64,000 nucleotides of DNA from Methylococcus sp. Mc7 (GTDB lineage: Bacteria > Pseudomonadota > Gammaproteobacteria > Methylococcales > Methylococcaceae): assembly GCF_019285515.1 (NCBI RefSeq), contig NZ_CP079095.1, forward strand, positions 1,677,501 through 1,741,500, given 5' to 3'. How positions within the stretch are numbered: position 1 is the stretch's first letter; each line of letters opens with the position of its first letter. Both the position numbers and the translations under genes were made by a program. This document shows positions 1 to 12,255 of the stretch, piece after piece. The notes beneath the pieces were generated by a model. It saw nothing but the letters and a program-made list of their open reading frames with translations, was not told the origin of the DNA and did no database searches.

Positions 1-2715
<2,715 letters not shown>

Positions 2716-2811
2716 TATAACACCCAAGACGTTTGGGTGTGTGCCAGACAGACCGCGAACACCGTGTACGTTGACCAAATTCCTCAAGAGCTCGAGCTCG
2801 ATCACCAGTTT

Positions 2812-2926
2812 TGCCTGGCGGCCAGAGCGAGCGGGAACCACCCGATCCCATCCCGACCTCGGAAGTGAAACCGCTTAGCGCCGATGATAGTGCAGATACC
2901 TGTGCGAAAGTAGGGAACTGCCAGGC
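2812..2926 (+). rRNA. 5S ribosomal RNA
   Basis: About 115 nt beginning TGCCTGGCGG and ending CTGCCAGGC, whose ends pair to form the closing stem of 5S rRNA. The conserved internal block CCCGATCCCATCCCGACCTC is present near 2840-2860. It sits about 95 bp behind the 23S 3' end, the usual bacterial order. No tRNA is seen between 23S and 5S or after 5S. Confidence 0.95.
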
Positions 2927-2948
2927 TCTTAATTCAACAACAACAATC

Positions 2949-2984
2949 AACCCCGATCTCCTCGACCGAGACTCGGGGTTTTTT
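2949..2984 (+). terminator. Rho-independent terminator of the rRNA operon
   Basis: AACCCCGA and TCGGGGTT form a strong GC stem around a loop rich in CTCGACCGAG, followed directly by a run of T residues. It lies about 22 bp after 5S rRNA on the same strand. Confidence 0.9.
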
Positions 2985-3025
2985 GTTGCCTGAGATAACT
3001 CGGTCTCATCGAAGCCGGATCATCT

Positions 3026-3328
3026 TTACAAGCCGCCAGTATCCAGCACCGGTACCACCCAGTAATGGATGCCGCTGCCCCGAAAGTCCGCGCGCAAGGC
3101 CTTCAGGGTTTCCCCCAATCCGTCCCCGGAAAGTTGAGCTTCGAAACGGACGCGCCGGGTACGTCCGGCGACCTGCTCGTTCAGGCTCATTTCTTCCGTA
3201 CGGCTCGAGTGGCCGGATGCGGCTTGGCTGCTGAATCCCCGTATGGCGGGAGCGCTCAGCAGCCAGTCAACCAGAGTGTCCTCAAGCTGCGGGGGCACCA
3301 GGAGGGTCAACAACACGAGATCGGACAT
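3026..3328 (-). CDS. DUF3240 family protein, small partner of a metal RND pump
   Basis: A 100-residue soluble protein without signal peptide or membrane segment. Its start (MSDLVLLTLL) and its position 3 bp behind the CzcA-type pump gene match the DUF3240 family, which is typically found as the last gene of heavy-metal RND operons; the biochemical role is not established. The fold is probably a PII-like or ferredoxin-like alpha/beta domain, which is inference. Its placement implies translation coupled to the pump gene. Confidence 0.7.
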   Translation of the reverse strand: MSDLVLLTLLVPPQLEDTLVDWLLSAPAIRGFSSQAASGHSSRTEEMSLNEQVAGRTRRVRFEAQLSGDGLGETLKALRADFRGSGIHYWVVPVLDTGGL

Positions 3329-3331
3329 GCG

Positions 3332-6300
3332 TCATTTTCCCTCGCCGTAGCGGCGGTAGAGGATGGGCAGGAGTATGAGCGTCAGAAGGGTCGAGGTGAC
3401 CAGCCCACCGACGCCGACGATGGCCAGCGGTCGCTGGATTTCGGAGCCGGGACCGGTGGCGAACAGGAGGGGAATGAGCCCGAACGCAGCGATGCTTGCG
3501 GTCATGAGCACCGGACGCAGCCGCCGCGATGCCCCCAAACGGACGACTTCATCCAGGGGAAGGCCGATGGCCCGAAGCTGATTGAAATAAGTCACCATCA
3601 CCACACCGTTGAGCACGGCGATACCCAGCAGGGAAATGAACCCCACGGAGGCGGAGACGGACAGGTATTCGCCGGAAAGCCAGAGGCTGGTGACTCCGCC
3701 GACCAGCGAAAAGGGGACGTTCGTAAGTACCAGTATCGCCTGCCGCACCGACCCAAAAGTGGTGAACAGCAATAGAAAGATCAAACCGATCGATATCGGG
3801 ATGACGATGGACAGGCGTTGCGCCGCGCGCTGCTGGTTTTCGAACTGCCCCCCCCATGTCAGGTAATAGCCGCTGGGGAGCGCGACGCGCTCGCCGACCG
3901 CTTTGCGCGCTTCTTCCACGAAACCGACCAGATCACGGCCCTGGACGTTGGTTCGGACGACCGCGAACCGCTGACCGCGCTCCCGATTGATGGCCACCAG
4001 GCCTTCGGTGCGCTCGACGTGGGCGACGGCGGAGAGCGGCACGCGGCGGCCGTCGGGCAGGGTCACCTGCAGCAACGCAAGCCGTCCGGGGTCGGCAGCC
4101 GCCCGGAGCAGCAAGGGCGTCCGCTTGACGCCTTCCTGCACGATGCCCAGCTTGAGTCCCTCGATCTGTGCGCGCAGCATCCGTTCCAGCGTGTCGCCGT
4201 CGAGTCCCAGGCGTCCCGTCGCGAGCCGGTCGATTCGGACCTGGAGATATTGCATGCCGGCGTTGCGCATCGTGAACACGTCGGAAGCGCCGTTCACCGA
4301 GCGGATCACCCCGGCGATGGCTTCCGCCTTTTCATTGAGCACGGCGATATCCGGACCGTAGAGCTTGACGGCCACGTCGCCGCGCACCCCGGTGAGCATC
4401 TCCGTGACCCGCATCTGGATCGGCTGGGTGAAGCCGAAGGCGATGCCCGGCATGGTTTCCAGGACTCTGCGGATGTCTTCGATCAGCTCGTCGCGGGTCT
4501 TGCCGTTCCACTGATCGGCTGGTTTCAGAACGACGAAGTTGTCCGTTTCATTCAGTCCCATCGGGTCGAGCCCGATTTCGTCCGAGCCCACGCGCGACAC
4601 CACCCGCTCTACTTCGGGAACGTGGTCGAGCAGCGCTTTCTGGAGCTGTTCGTCGAGCCGAACCGACTGTTCCAGATTGATCGAAGGCAGTTTTTCCACC
4701 TGAACGATGATGCTGCCCTCATCCAGCGTGGGCATGAAGGTCTTGCCGATCTGGGCGTAGATCACGGCCGTCAGGGCGAGCAGGATTCCGGCGGCGGCGA
4801 CTACCCAGCGGCCGTGGCCGAGTGCCCACCGTAACACCGGTTCATAGCATTCATGGAGCTTCCGGGCGAGCCACGGCTCCTCGTGCTTGACCTTGCGCAT
4901 CAGCCAGGAGGCCAGGACCGGGATGACCAGCAGCGACATGAACAGAGAGCCGGCCATGGCGAACACGTTGGTGAAGGCGACCGGCCGGAACAGCTTCCCT
5001 TCGAGCCCCTGCAGCGACAAGAGCGGCACGAAGACGATGGCGATGATGAGGGCGCCCGACACCACCGGCGCCGTGACTTCGCGCATGGCCCGGTAGATGA
5101 GGTGCAGGCGCGGCAGTTTGCCTTGCATTCTGGGATCGGCCAGATGCGTCGTGATGTTTTCCACGACCACGACGGCCGGATCGACCAACTTGCCGATGGC
5201 GATAGCCAGGCCGCCGAGGCTCATGAGGTTGGCCGAAAGTCCGAACTGGTGCATCAGAAGGAAGGTGAAAAGCGCTGAAAGCGGCAGGATGCAGGCCACG
5301 GTCACCGCGGCGCGCAGGTCGCCCAGGAACAGCAGGAGCAGGATGACGACGAGGACGATGGCTTCCAGCAGGGCGCGGACGACGGTATGGGTGGCCCGGT
5401 TCACCAACTCGCTGCGGTCGTAGAACACGTCGAGCGTGATGCCTTCCGGGAGGGCGGGCTGGATTTCCTCGATTTTCCGTTTGACGCCTTCGACCACCTC
5501 CCGCGCATTGGCACCGCGAAGGCCCAGGACCAGGCCCTCCACGGCCTCGTCCCGGCCATCCCGGCTGACCGCGCCATAGCGCGTCAGGGCGCCGATGCGT
5601 ACCTCGGCCACGTCCCCGATCGTGATGGCGACGCCGTTCTGGTTGGCAATGACGATGGCGCGGACATCGTCCAGGTCGCGGATCTGGCCTTCGGCGCGGA
5701 CGAGCAACGCTTCTTCGCCTTCGGACAGGCGTCCGGCGCCGTCGTTGCGGTTGTTGGACTTGAGCGCTTGGATCAAGGCCTCCATGGTGATGCCGCGCGA
5801 GGACATGCCCGCGTTGTTCGGGATCACCTCGAAGCTTCGCACCGTACCGCCCAAGGTGTTGACGTCGGCCACGCCGGGCACCGTGCGGAGGGCGGGACGA
5901 ATGACCCAGTCCAGCAGGTTCCGCCGCTCCATGAGGGTGAGGTCGCCGCCTTCGATGGTGAACATGAACATTTCGCCCAGCGGCGTCGTCATCGGCGCCA
6001 TCCCGCCCTCGATCCCCTCCGGCAGGTTGCCCCAAACGCCGTTCAGCCTTTCCGCGATCTGCTGCCGTGCCCAGTAGATGTCGGTGCCTTCCTCGAAATC
6101 GATGGTGATGTCGGTCAGCGCGTACTTGGCGATGGAGCGCAGCATGGTCTGCTTCGGGATGCCGAGCAGCTCCAGTTCGATGGGCGCGGTGATGCGGGTT
6201 TCGACCTCCTCCGGGGTCATGCCGGGGGCTTTGACGATGACCTTGACCTGGGTGGGGGAGACATCGGGAAAAGCGTCGATGGGGATCTGCATGGTGGCGA

Positions 6301-6382
6301 CATAACCGGCGCCCGCCAGCAGCGCGGTGAGAAGGACGATCAGCAGGCGCTGGGTCAGTGCGAACTGGATCAGCCGGCTCAT
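3332..6382 (-). CDS. CzcA/CusA-family heavy-metal efflux RND pump
   Basis: Inner-membrane resistance-nodulation-division antiporter of 1016 residues, the normal family size. It exports metal ions from periplasm or cytoplasm through an adaptor and an outer-membrane channel, driven by protons. The N-terminal TM1 (about 10-30) is followed by a large periplasmic loop, a TM block at about 335-540 (with the RND signature near 385-412), a second loop and a C-terminal TM block. In the TM4 signature GGLAIAIGKLVD the first of the two acidic residues usual in CzcA proteins (D402 equivalent) is alanine, as in CusA-type Cu/Ag pumps, while the second Asp is kept at about 401. The ATG overlaps the adaptor gene stop by 4 bp, so the genes are translationally coupled. 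The transported metal cannot be named with confidence. Confidence 0.92.
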   Translation of the reverse strand: MSRLIQFALTQRLLIVLLTALLAGAGYVATMQIPIDAFPDVSPTQVKVIVKAPGMTPEEVETRITAPIELELLGIPKQTMLRSIAKYALTDITIDFEEGTDIYWARQQIAERLNGVWGNLPEGIEGGMAPMTTPLGEMFMFTIEGGDLTLMERRNLLDWVIRPALRTVPGVADVNTLGGTVRSFEVIPNNAGMSSRGITMEALIQALKSNNRNDGAGRLSEGEEALLVRAEGQIRDLDDVRAIVIANQNGVAITIGDVAEVRIGALTRYGAVSRDGRDEAVEGLVLGLRGANAREVVEGVKRKIEEIQPALPEGITLDVFYDRSELVNRATHTVVRALLEAIVLVVILLLLFLGDLRAAVTVACILPLSALFTFLLMHQFGLSANLMSLGGLAIAIGKLVDPAVVVVENITTHLADPRMQGKLPRLHLIYRAMREVTAPVVSGALIIAIVFVPLLSLQGLEGKLFRPVAFTNVFAMAGSLFMSLLVIPVLASWLMRKVKHEEPWLARKLHECYEPVLRWALGHGRWVVAAAGILLALTAVIYAQIGKTFMPTLDEGSIIVQVEKLPSINLEQSVRLDEQLQKALLDHVPEVERVVSRVGSDEIGLDPMGLNETDNFVVLKPADQWNGKTRDELIEDIRRVLETMPGIAFGFTQPIQMRVTEMLTGVRGDVAVKLYGPDIAVLNEKAEAIAGVIRSVNGASDVFTMRNAGMQYLQVRIDRLATGRLGLDGDTLERMLRAQIEGLKLGIVQEGVKRTPLLLRAAADPGRLALLQVTLPDGRRVPLSAVAHVERTEGLVAINRERGQRFAVVRTNVQGRDLVGFVEEARKAVGERVALPSGYYLTWGGQFENQQRAAQRLSIVIPISIGLIFLLLFTTFGSVRQAILVLTNVPFSLVGGVTSLWLSGEYLSVSASVGFISLLGIAVLNGVVMVTYFNQLRAIGLPLDEVVRLGASRRLRPVLMTASIAAFGLIPLLFATGPGSEIQRPLAIVGVGGLVTSTLLTLILLPILYRRYGEGK

Positions 6383-7476
6383 TCGCCGCCCCCGCCGAGA
6401 CCGGTCCAGGCGGCCTTCAGGGCTGCGACGCCCTGGACGGCGACCCGGTCGTCGGCGGTCAAGCCTTCATGAATGATGGCCTTGCGCCCGTCCACGGCGG
6501 CGATCTTCACCGCCCGCACCGCGAAGCCATCGGAGGTCCGTACGAAGACGTATTGCTGTCCTCCCTCGCTGAAGACCGCGGCGAGCGGCACCCGGCAGAT
6601 GAAGTCGGTGCTGGCGTGCATGACCTGGACGTTGACGTTCTGTCCGGCGCGGACGCTGTCGTCGTGCTCGTCGATGACTGCGCGCACCAGCGCGGTCTGG
6701 CTGTCCGGCCGCACATTCTGGCTGACCTCGATGATCGTCGCCCGGATCCGCGGGGAATCCAGTTCGACCCGGTCTTTCAGCCGGATTTCGCTGAGGCGCT
6801 CCTGCGGCATGTCGATTTCCAGCCACAACCGGTCGACATTGCCGATGCGGAACAGCGGCGCCAGCATGCTGACCCGCTGGCCCACGGTGGCCAGGCGGTC
6901 CAGCAGTATGCCCTGGATCGGCGTGCGCAAGGAGAGGGTATTGCTTATTCTGCGGGACCGCTTGAGTTCCCCGATGTCCTTCGCGGACATGCCGCTGGCC
7001 TCGAGCACCTGCTCCGCCTGGCGAAGGTTGGCCTGGGCCTTGTCGAAGGCGCTGCGGGTCTCCTGCCAGCGCAGCCTCGAGATGACGCCTTCGTCGAGCA
7101 GCTTCTGGTCCCGACTCAGCTTGGAGCCGGCGAGTTCGTATTCGGTGGAGGCGTTGAGGAGGTCGCGCTGCAGGGTGAGCAGGTCGGGGCTTTGCATTTC
7201 CGCGACGACTTGGCCCGGTGTCACCGACGATCCCAGCGCCACGTCGATCCGGGTGATCACGCCGGCCTGCGGCGCGCTGACGATGAACTCCCGGTCCGGC
7301 GGAATGACGACGCGCGCCGGCGCCCAGGCCAGGGGCAAGGCATCGACGATTTCGGGTTTGGCGACACGGATGTCGAGGTGCTCGATCTGCTGCGCATCCA
7401 GTTTGATGATAGGGTCCGCGCCGGCCGGCGTTCCCAGCAACAGGGGGGCCAGAACGGCCAGGACCCGCGGCTTCAT
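6379..7476 (-). CDS. Periplasmic adaptor (membrane fusion protein) of metal RND efflux system
   Basis: A 365-residue CzcB/CusB-type adaptor. An N-terminal signal peptide ends near residue 20 (LLLGTPAGADP). Behind it come a lipoyl/barrel-sandwich half motif, a coiled-coil hairpin around residues 95-160 rich in Glu, Gln and Arg, then beta-barrel and membrane-proximal domains. It bridges the inner-membrane pump to the outer-membrane channel. The start codon overlaps the stop of the upstream channel gene by 4 bp (ATGA), and its own stop overlaps the pump start the same way. There is no N-terminal His-rich metal-binding extension of the kind seen in some CzcB or CusB proteins. Confidence 0.9.
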   Translation of the reverse strand: MKPRVLAVLAPLLLGTPAGADPIIKLDAQQIEHLDIRVAKPEIVDALPLAWAPARVVIPPDREFIVSAPQAGVITRIDVALGSSVTPGQVVAEMQSPDLLTLQRDLLNASTEYELAGSKLSRDQKLLDEGVISRLRWQETRSAFDKAQANLRQAEQVLEASGMSAKDIGELKRSRRISNTLSLRTPIQGILLDRLATVGQRVSMLAPLFRIGNVDRLWLEIDMPQERLSEIRLKDRVELDSPRIRATIIEVSQNVRPDSQTALVRAVIDEHDDSVRAGQNVNVQVMHASTDFICRVPLAAVFSEGGQQYVFVRTSDGFAVRAVKIAAVDGRKAIIHEGLTADDRVAVQGVAALKAAWTGLGGGGE

Positions 7477-8747
7477 GGCGTCACCCCCACGACCTGGTTG
7501 TAAGCGGCGATGTCCCGTTTCAACTGGATTTCCTTCTGCATGGCGTCCCAGATCGCCGCCTGCGCGGTGGTCTGCACCTTTAGAAAGTCGATCAGCTGGA
7601 TTTCGCCGGTTTCAAGCGCGATCCGGTTCATCCGGATCAGGGTCTCGGCCATGTCGCGCCGGTTCCTGGCTATGTCGAGGGCCTTGCGGTCCGCCTCCAG
7701 AGTCTGCTGGGCCTGCTTGAGCGCCCGCTGGAGCATGCGGATCAGGTTGTCGCGTTCGGTGATTTTCTGGGTCAGCGCCAGATTCGCCTGGGCGACGAAG
7801 GGCTCGTTGTAGGCGTCGCCTCCGATCGGCACCTGCAGGACTACGTTGGTGTCGTTCTGTACGTTTTTGTCGTTGAAGGCGCGATGCTGGGCGCCGATCA
7901 GCACGGTGGGCTGGGTACCCTGCTTCCACTGCCGGACGAATTCCACGTCGGCCTGGGCGCGCTCGATCATGGCACTCAGGGCGGCCAGCTGGGGGTGCTC
8001 CTCGTTGATGGCCGTCAGCCCGGACAGGTCCTCGTCGAACTTTTCCGGTGCCGCCTGCATTCGGCTCAGGTTCGCGAAAGCCTGGTGGGCATGCTGCAGG
8101 TCGACGGCGGCCTGGGTGAGGGCGGTCTTCTTTTCCAGGGAATCGCTCTGTGCCAGAAGCAGGTCGGCCTGGGCGAGATCGCCGAGCTCGACGCGCCTGT
8201 TGACCGTCTCGACCAGCTTCAGCGACACTTCGTACACCGTCCTGGCGAACTCATGGCGGTTCTGCGTCATCTTGAGATTCCACAGGCTCTCCCGGACCAG
8301 GCCGGCGACCTCGTGCTTGAGGCCCCGGCCGAATTGTTCGGTGCTTTCGGCCGCCCTGTCGGTGACCGCTCGGCTCGCGTCCCGCTGCCCCCAGCGCCAG
8401 ATGGGGAACTGGTAGCCCCATTGCGTCATGCCTTCGCCGTCGCCCGCGACGTTCTGGTTGTTCTGGACGTAGACCATGGGGTAGCCCGGAATCCAACTGT
8501 CGCTGCGCTGCTGCAGGGCGCTGGTTTCCTGGCGCATGGCGTCGACCATCGCCGTTTGCGGATAGTTCTCGAAAGTGGTTTGCACCACGTTGTGGAGACT
8601 GAGCCGTGCATCGAAAGGCAGCAGGCCGGCCGGTTCGGCCATGGCATCCTCCTCGCCGCGAGCCGAAGCGGAGGCGATTGCGAGGAGAACTCCGAGGAGT
8701 CCCTGTAGGAAGATCATCGGTAATACCAGCATCGTAGGGGTCAGCAT
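7473..8747 (-). CDS. TolC/CzcC-family outer-membrane efflux channel
   Basis: A 424-residue protein with an N-terminal signal sequence (hydrophobic stretch at about 5-28 ending in ASARGEE) and long amphipathic helices rich in Ala, Gln and Glu, organised as two repeats, as in outer-membrane efflux proteins. It forms the exit duct of the tripartite metal pump encoded just downstream. The gene is second in the minus-strand operon, 80 bp after a small secreted protein, and overlaps the adaptor gene by 4 bp. Confidence 0.88.
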   Translation of the reverse strand: MLTPTMLVLPMIFLQGLLGVLLAIASASARGEEDAMAEPAGLLPFDARLSLHNVVQTTFENYPQTAMVDAMRQETSALQQRSDSWIPGYPMVYVQNNQNVAGDGEGMTQWGYQFPIWRWGQRDASRAVTDRAAESTEQFGRGLKHEVAGLVRESLWNLKMTQNRHEFARTVYEVSLKLVETVNRRVELGDLAQADLLLAQSDSLEKKTALTQAAVDLQHAHQAFANLSRMQAAPEKFDEDLSGLTAINEEHPQLAALSAMIERAQADVEFVRQWKQGTQPTVLIGAQHRAFNDKNVQNDTNVVLQVPIGGDAYNEPFVAQANLALTQKITERDNLIRMLQRALKQAQQTLEADRKALDIARNRRDMAETLIRMNRIALETGEIQLIDFLKVQTTAQAAIWDAMQKEIQLKRDIAAYNQVVGVTP

Positions 8748-8827
8748 ACCAAACGCCGCAGCGGGGTTGGGGGCCTTGGCGGGCGCCGTTGCGCGTGCGG
8801 TCGAGCCGCAGCACGGGAAAATGAGGA

Positions 8828-9232
8828 TCAGCGGGGCGGGCCGCGGGCGGAGGACGTTTGGCAGGCCGGCGTCCTATAGGCTGGGGAAGTGAACGGATGG
8901 GCTGGAGCTGCCTTCGCCAGCTCCAATGGGTGCCATTCGGCTTCGATCCGGCCTGCGACGGTGGCCGCTGCGGGGGTATCTGGACGGCACGGCGGCGAGA
9001 CGCGCGACTGCTCCAAAATCCCGTTCTCGACGGCGATGACGATCGAGGATTCCTCTTCGGTAGCCGGCGCGTGCCATCCTTCCTCCCCTCGCTGGCGTTC
9101 GAGATATTCGAGGCCGGGAATGTGGAACTGGCCTCCGGGCTCGCCGGCGACCGTATGCGCGTGGACCAGCGGCGCCCAGAGCTGGATCGCCACGGACAGG
9201 CACAGCGTGAGAAGGCGGGCGTATCGAATCAA
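8828..9232 (-). CDS. Small secreted hypothetical protein heading the metal efflux operon
   Basis: A 134-residue protein with a clear signal peptide (LLTLCLSVAIQLWAPLVHAH, cleavage likely after AHA). The mature part is Pro-, Glu- and Ala-rich and poorly structured, and I recognise no domain. It is the first gene before the CzcC-type channel, 80 bp upstream on the same strand. Small periplasmic proteins with this placement are common in metal-efflux operons, so a sensing or chaperone role is possible, but the sequence itself shows no Cys or His cluster of a metal site. Coding status is supported by the signal peptide and position. Confidence 0.55.
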   Translation of the reverse strand: MIRYARLLTLCLSVAIQLWAPLVHAHTVAGEPGGQFHIPGLEYLERQRGEEGWHAPATEEESSIVIAVENGILEQSRVSPPCRPDTPAAATVAGRIEAEWHPLELAKAAPAHPFTSPAYRTPACQTSSARGPPR

Positions 9233-9530
9233 AGGGGGACCGTATTCCGTACGCGTTTTGCTGGCGATGAGGATATCCGAAAAAGCGGGTTTGCGCGTCG
9301 CCCGGGTAGTGTATCCGAATTGCCCAGCCGGCGCATGCCAGCCCCGATGCCATCCCGGAGCCAGCCGGCGTCGCCTCGCCTACCGGATTGCAGGGCAGTC
9401 GGGTATCATCTAGCGGCTTGGCACGCCATCGCGAACAAAGCCGATCGCGCCGGAGCATGCGCCTGCCGCCTGCGTTCCATCCCCCTGCAAGCCCATCCAC
9501 ACGAGTAACAAGACGCCGAACGAGGACGAT
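9233..9530 (+). promoter_or_regulatory. Divergent intergenic region between metal efflux operon and UPF0182 gene
   Basis: About 300 bp with no gene I can support. It must hold divergent promoters for the minus-strand efflux operon and the plus-strand UPF0182 gene. A TATCAT element near 9406 is a candidate -10 for the plus strand. A ribosome binding site GAGGA at about 9521-9525 serves the ATG at 9531. No operator palindrome was recognised. Confidence 0.35.
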
Positions 9531-12209
9531 ATGGGAAACTGGAAACGACTGCTGATGTCCGCAGCCGTGGTCATAGCGGTTTTGGCGGGACTGTTACTGG
9601 CGCTCATACTCGCGGCGACGCATTTCCTGGTCGACTGGTGGTGGTTCCGGTCGCTGGACCTCGGCGCCTACTTCTGGCTGCGCTTCCTCTACCGCTACAT
9701 CCTGTCCGGCGGTGTGACCCTTTTCTTCTTCCTGATCTTTTTCCTGAATTTCTGGGCCGCTTCGCAGTATCTGGGGGTCGATCAGGCGATTTATGCCGCA
9801 GGCTCGGAGGAATCGCGCTACCGGCGCTGGCTGCGGATGTTCCAGACCGGCGCATTGCCGGTCTATCTGCCCCTGTCGGTGTTTCTGGCGGTGCTGGTCG
9901 CACTGCCGTTCTACCACGAGTGGGAAGCCGGGCTCCTGTTCTTTTTCGCCCCCGATGCCGGCGTCACCGAGCCGGTGTTCGGGAAAGACGCCGGTTTTCA
10001 CATGTTCCGGATTCCGATCCTGGTCCTGATCCAGTCGGAATTGCTGGTGTGCGTCGGCGTTCTGGCCGTCATGGTGGCGGCGCTCTACTGGGTGGAGCAC
10101 GAATTCTCGCCGGCCCACCGCCGGCCATGGCCGCGGGGCGCCCGCATCCATTTGAATCTGCTGGTCGTGCTGGTCGCCGTGGTCGCGGCCTGGGGATACG
10201 TGCTGCAGCGGGAGGGGCTGCTTTATGTGGATGTTCACGAGCCCGTGTTTTTTGGTCCCGGCCTGATCGAGCTCCGCTACCATCTGCCCCTGATCTGGGT
10301 CCAGATCGTCTCTTTGCTCGTCGGCGTGGCTGCCGCGCTGTGGTTCGCGCAGCGCCACCGCGGTCTCAAGCTGGCGCTGACCTGCGCGCTGGTCTGGGTC
10401 TCCGCCGCGGGGCTGCGCAAGATCGACGTGGTTCCGGGGCTGATCGACCGTTTCGTGGTCAAGCCGAATCCGGTGAAGATGGAGCGCGAGTTCATCAAGT
10501 ACAACATCGAGGCGACGCTGGCGGCTTTCGATCTCGACGAAATCCAGACCATCGACATCACCGCGGTGCCAGAGGGTTCCGAAACCATCGATCCGCACGT
10601 CCGCGAGCATCTGCACAATATCCCGGTGTGGGATCCGGAATACCTGGACGACGTGTACCAGCAGCTTCAGGGCATCCGGCCGTACTACAGCTTCACCGAG
10701 GTGGACATCGCGCGCTATTTCGTCAACGGCCAGATCGAACAGGTGAACTTGGCGGCCCGCGAAATCAATCTCGCCAAGCTGCCCGAAGAAGCCCGGAATT
10801 GGGAGAACATCCACCTGCGCTACACCCATGGTTACGGCGCCGTGATCACCCCGGCGGCGCAGTCGGGCGACCAGCCGATGCAATGGTGGCTCAGGGACCT
10901 GAGCATGCATTCGGACGTCGGGTTGACCACCGAGAAGCCCGATATCTATTTCGGGCTGGAAAACCTGGATTACGCGATCGTGCCCAACCGGCTCAACATC
11001 GTCGACATCGCCAGCTTCGATCAGGGGTCCAGCCAGAACTATTCGGGCAGCGGCGGTGTTCCGATCTCCTCCCTGCTCAGGCGCCTTCTTCTCTCCATCT
11101 ATTTCCGCGACGAGCGGCTGTTTTTCTCGGTCAACATCACCAAAAGCAGCCAAGCGCTGTTCCGCCGCAACATCATCGAGCGGATCAACACGGTCACGCC
11201 GTTCCTGGCGCTGGACCGCGATCCGTACATCGTGGTGACCCCGCAGCGGATTTTCTGGGTCGTCGACGCCTATACGACGCTGAATACCTATCCGGTTTCC
11301 AAGCGCACGCGCTACAAATTCCGCGGCGACGAGAAGGAGCGCGAGTTCAATTACATCCGCAACTCGGTCAAGATCGTGGTCGACGCGTTCGACGGCTCGC
11401 TGGACTATTACGTCGTGGATCACGACGACCCGGTCCTTAAAGGCTACATCAAGGCCTATCCCGGTCTTTTCCAGGACGCCAGCGCCATGTCGCCGTTGAT
11501 TCGGGAGCAGCTACGCTTTCCCCAAGACTTTTTCGTGATCCAGATGCGGATGTACGCGAAATACCACCAGACTCAGCCGGAGCTGTTCTACCAGCAGGCG
11601 GAAACCTGGGATTTCGCGAAGGTTGGAGTGCGGCTGCGCGATGGCCGGACCGTGACGCGGACGGTGGCGCCTTACTATTTCACGACGCAGCTCGACGGCT
11701 GCGAAAACATGCAGAACTTCGTGCTGATCAATCCGATGACGCCGATCGGGCGCAACAACATGAGCGTGCTCGGGATCGGCGGGGCATTGCGGCCCGAGGC
11801 TTGCGGCATGCCGTACTCCAAGTCGATCGTTCTCTACAAGTACAGCAAGGATGTCCAGGTCGACGGCCCGGCGCAGGTGAGCGCGATGATCGACCAGGAC
11901 GCCGAAATCGCCAAGGAATTCGCCCTGTGGGACCAGAAGGGCTCCCATCTCACCCGCGGCCGCATCATCATCCTGCCCATCGGGCGCTCCCTGCTGTACG
12001 TGCAGCCGGTCTATATCGAGTCCACCAGCAGCGTCAAGATTCCGGAACTCGCCCGGGTGATCCTGTCGATGGGGGACATCGTGGTGATGGAGACCTCGCT
12101 GGAGGCGGCGCTGAACAAGCTGGAGCAGCGGCTCATCGCCTTGCAGAAGGCGCGTGGAATCGCGCCGGTGCCGTCCAGGCGGGAGGAGCCCGGCATGCAT
12201 CCCATGTGA
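9531..12209 (+). CDS. UPF0182 family large membrane protein
   Basis: 892 residues, the usual size of UPF0182 proteins, which have no established biochemical function. The N-terminal third carries about seven membrane segments (first at about 10-30, then 50-80, 105-125, 165-190, 205-225, 250-275 and 280-295). A long periplasmic or extracellular domain follows, with several conserved aromatic and charged blocks, then a C-terminal segment with helical character. Start supported by GAGGA 6 bp upstream of the ATG. It is followed after 46 bp by thiO on the same strand. Inference: a cell-envelope function. Confidence 0.88.
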   Translation: MGNWKRLLMSAAVVIAVLAGLLLALILAATHFLVDWWWFRSLDLGAYFWLRFLYRYILSGGVTLFFFLIFFLNFWAASQYLGVDQAIYAAGSEESRYRRWLRMFQTGALPVYLPLSVFLAVLVALPFYHEWEAGLLFFFAPDAGVTEPVFGKDAGFHMFRIPILVLIQSELLVCVGVLAVMVAALYWVEHEFSPAHRRPWPRGARIHLNLLVVLVAVVAAWGYVLQREGLLYVDVHEPVFFGPGLIELRYHLPLIWVQIVSLLVGVAAALWFAQRHRGLKLALTCALVWVSAAGLRKIDVVPGLIDRFVVKPNPVKMEREFIKYNIEATLAAFDLDEIQTIDITAVPEGSETIDPHVREHLHNIPVWDPEYLDDVYQQLQGIRPYYSFTEVDIARYFVNGQIEQVNLAAREINLAKLPEEARNWENIHLRYTHGYGAVITPAAQSGDQPMQWWLRDLSMHSDVGLTTEKPDIYFGLENLDYAIVPNRLNIVDIASFDQGSSQNYSGSGGVPISSLLRRLLLSIYFRDERLFFSVNITKSSQALFRRNIIERINTVTPFLALDRDPYIVVTPQRIFWVVDAYTTLNTYPVSKRTRYKFRGDEKEREFNYIRNSVKIVVDAFDGSLDYYVVDHDDPVLKGYIKAYPGLFQDASAMSPLIREQLRFPQDFFVIQMRMYAKYHQTQPELFYQQAETWDFAKVGVRLRDGRTVTRTVAPYYFTTQLDGCENMQNFVLINPMTPIGRNNMSVLGIGGALRPEACGMPYSKSIVLYKYSKDVQVDGPAQVSAMIDQDAEIAKEFALWDQKGSHLTRGRIIILPIGRSLLYVQPVYIESTSSVKIPELARVILSMGDIVVMETSLEAALNKLEQRLIALQKARGIAPVPSRREEPGMHPM

Positions 12210-12255
12210 GCGGGATGGCTTCGTCATTCGTTTCTCGATGGGAAGGGTTGGGGAC

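Noticed and set aside
4851-6472. Long ORFs on both strands opposite or within the CzcA-type pump gene
   Set aside because: High-GC shadow frames with repetitive Arg, Gly and Asp; the pump frame has clear family motifs.
9594-11440. 600-residue ORFs on both strands inside the UPF0182 gene
   Set aside because: Shadow frames of a high-GC gene, without domain features.
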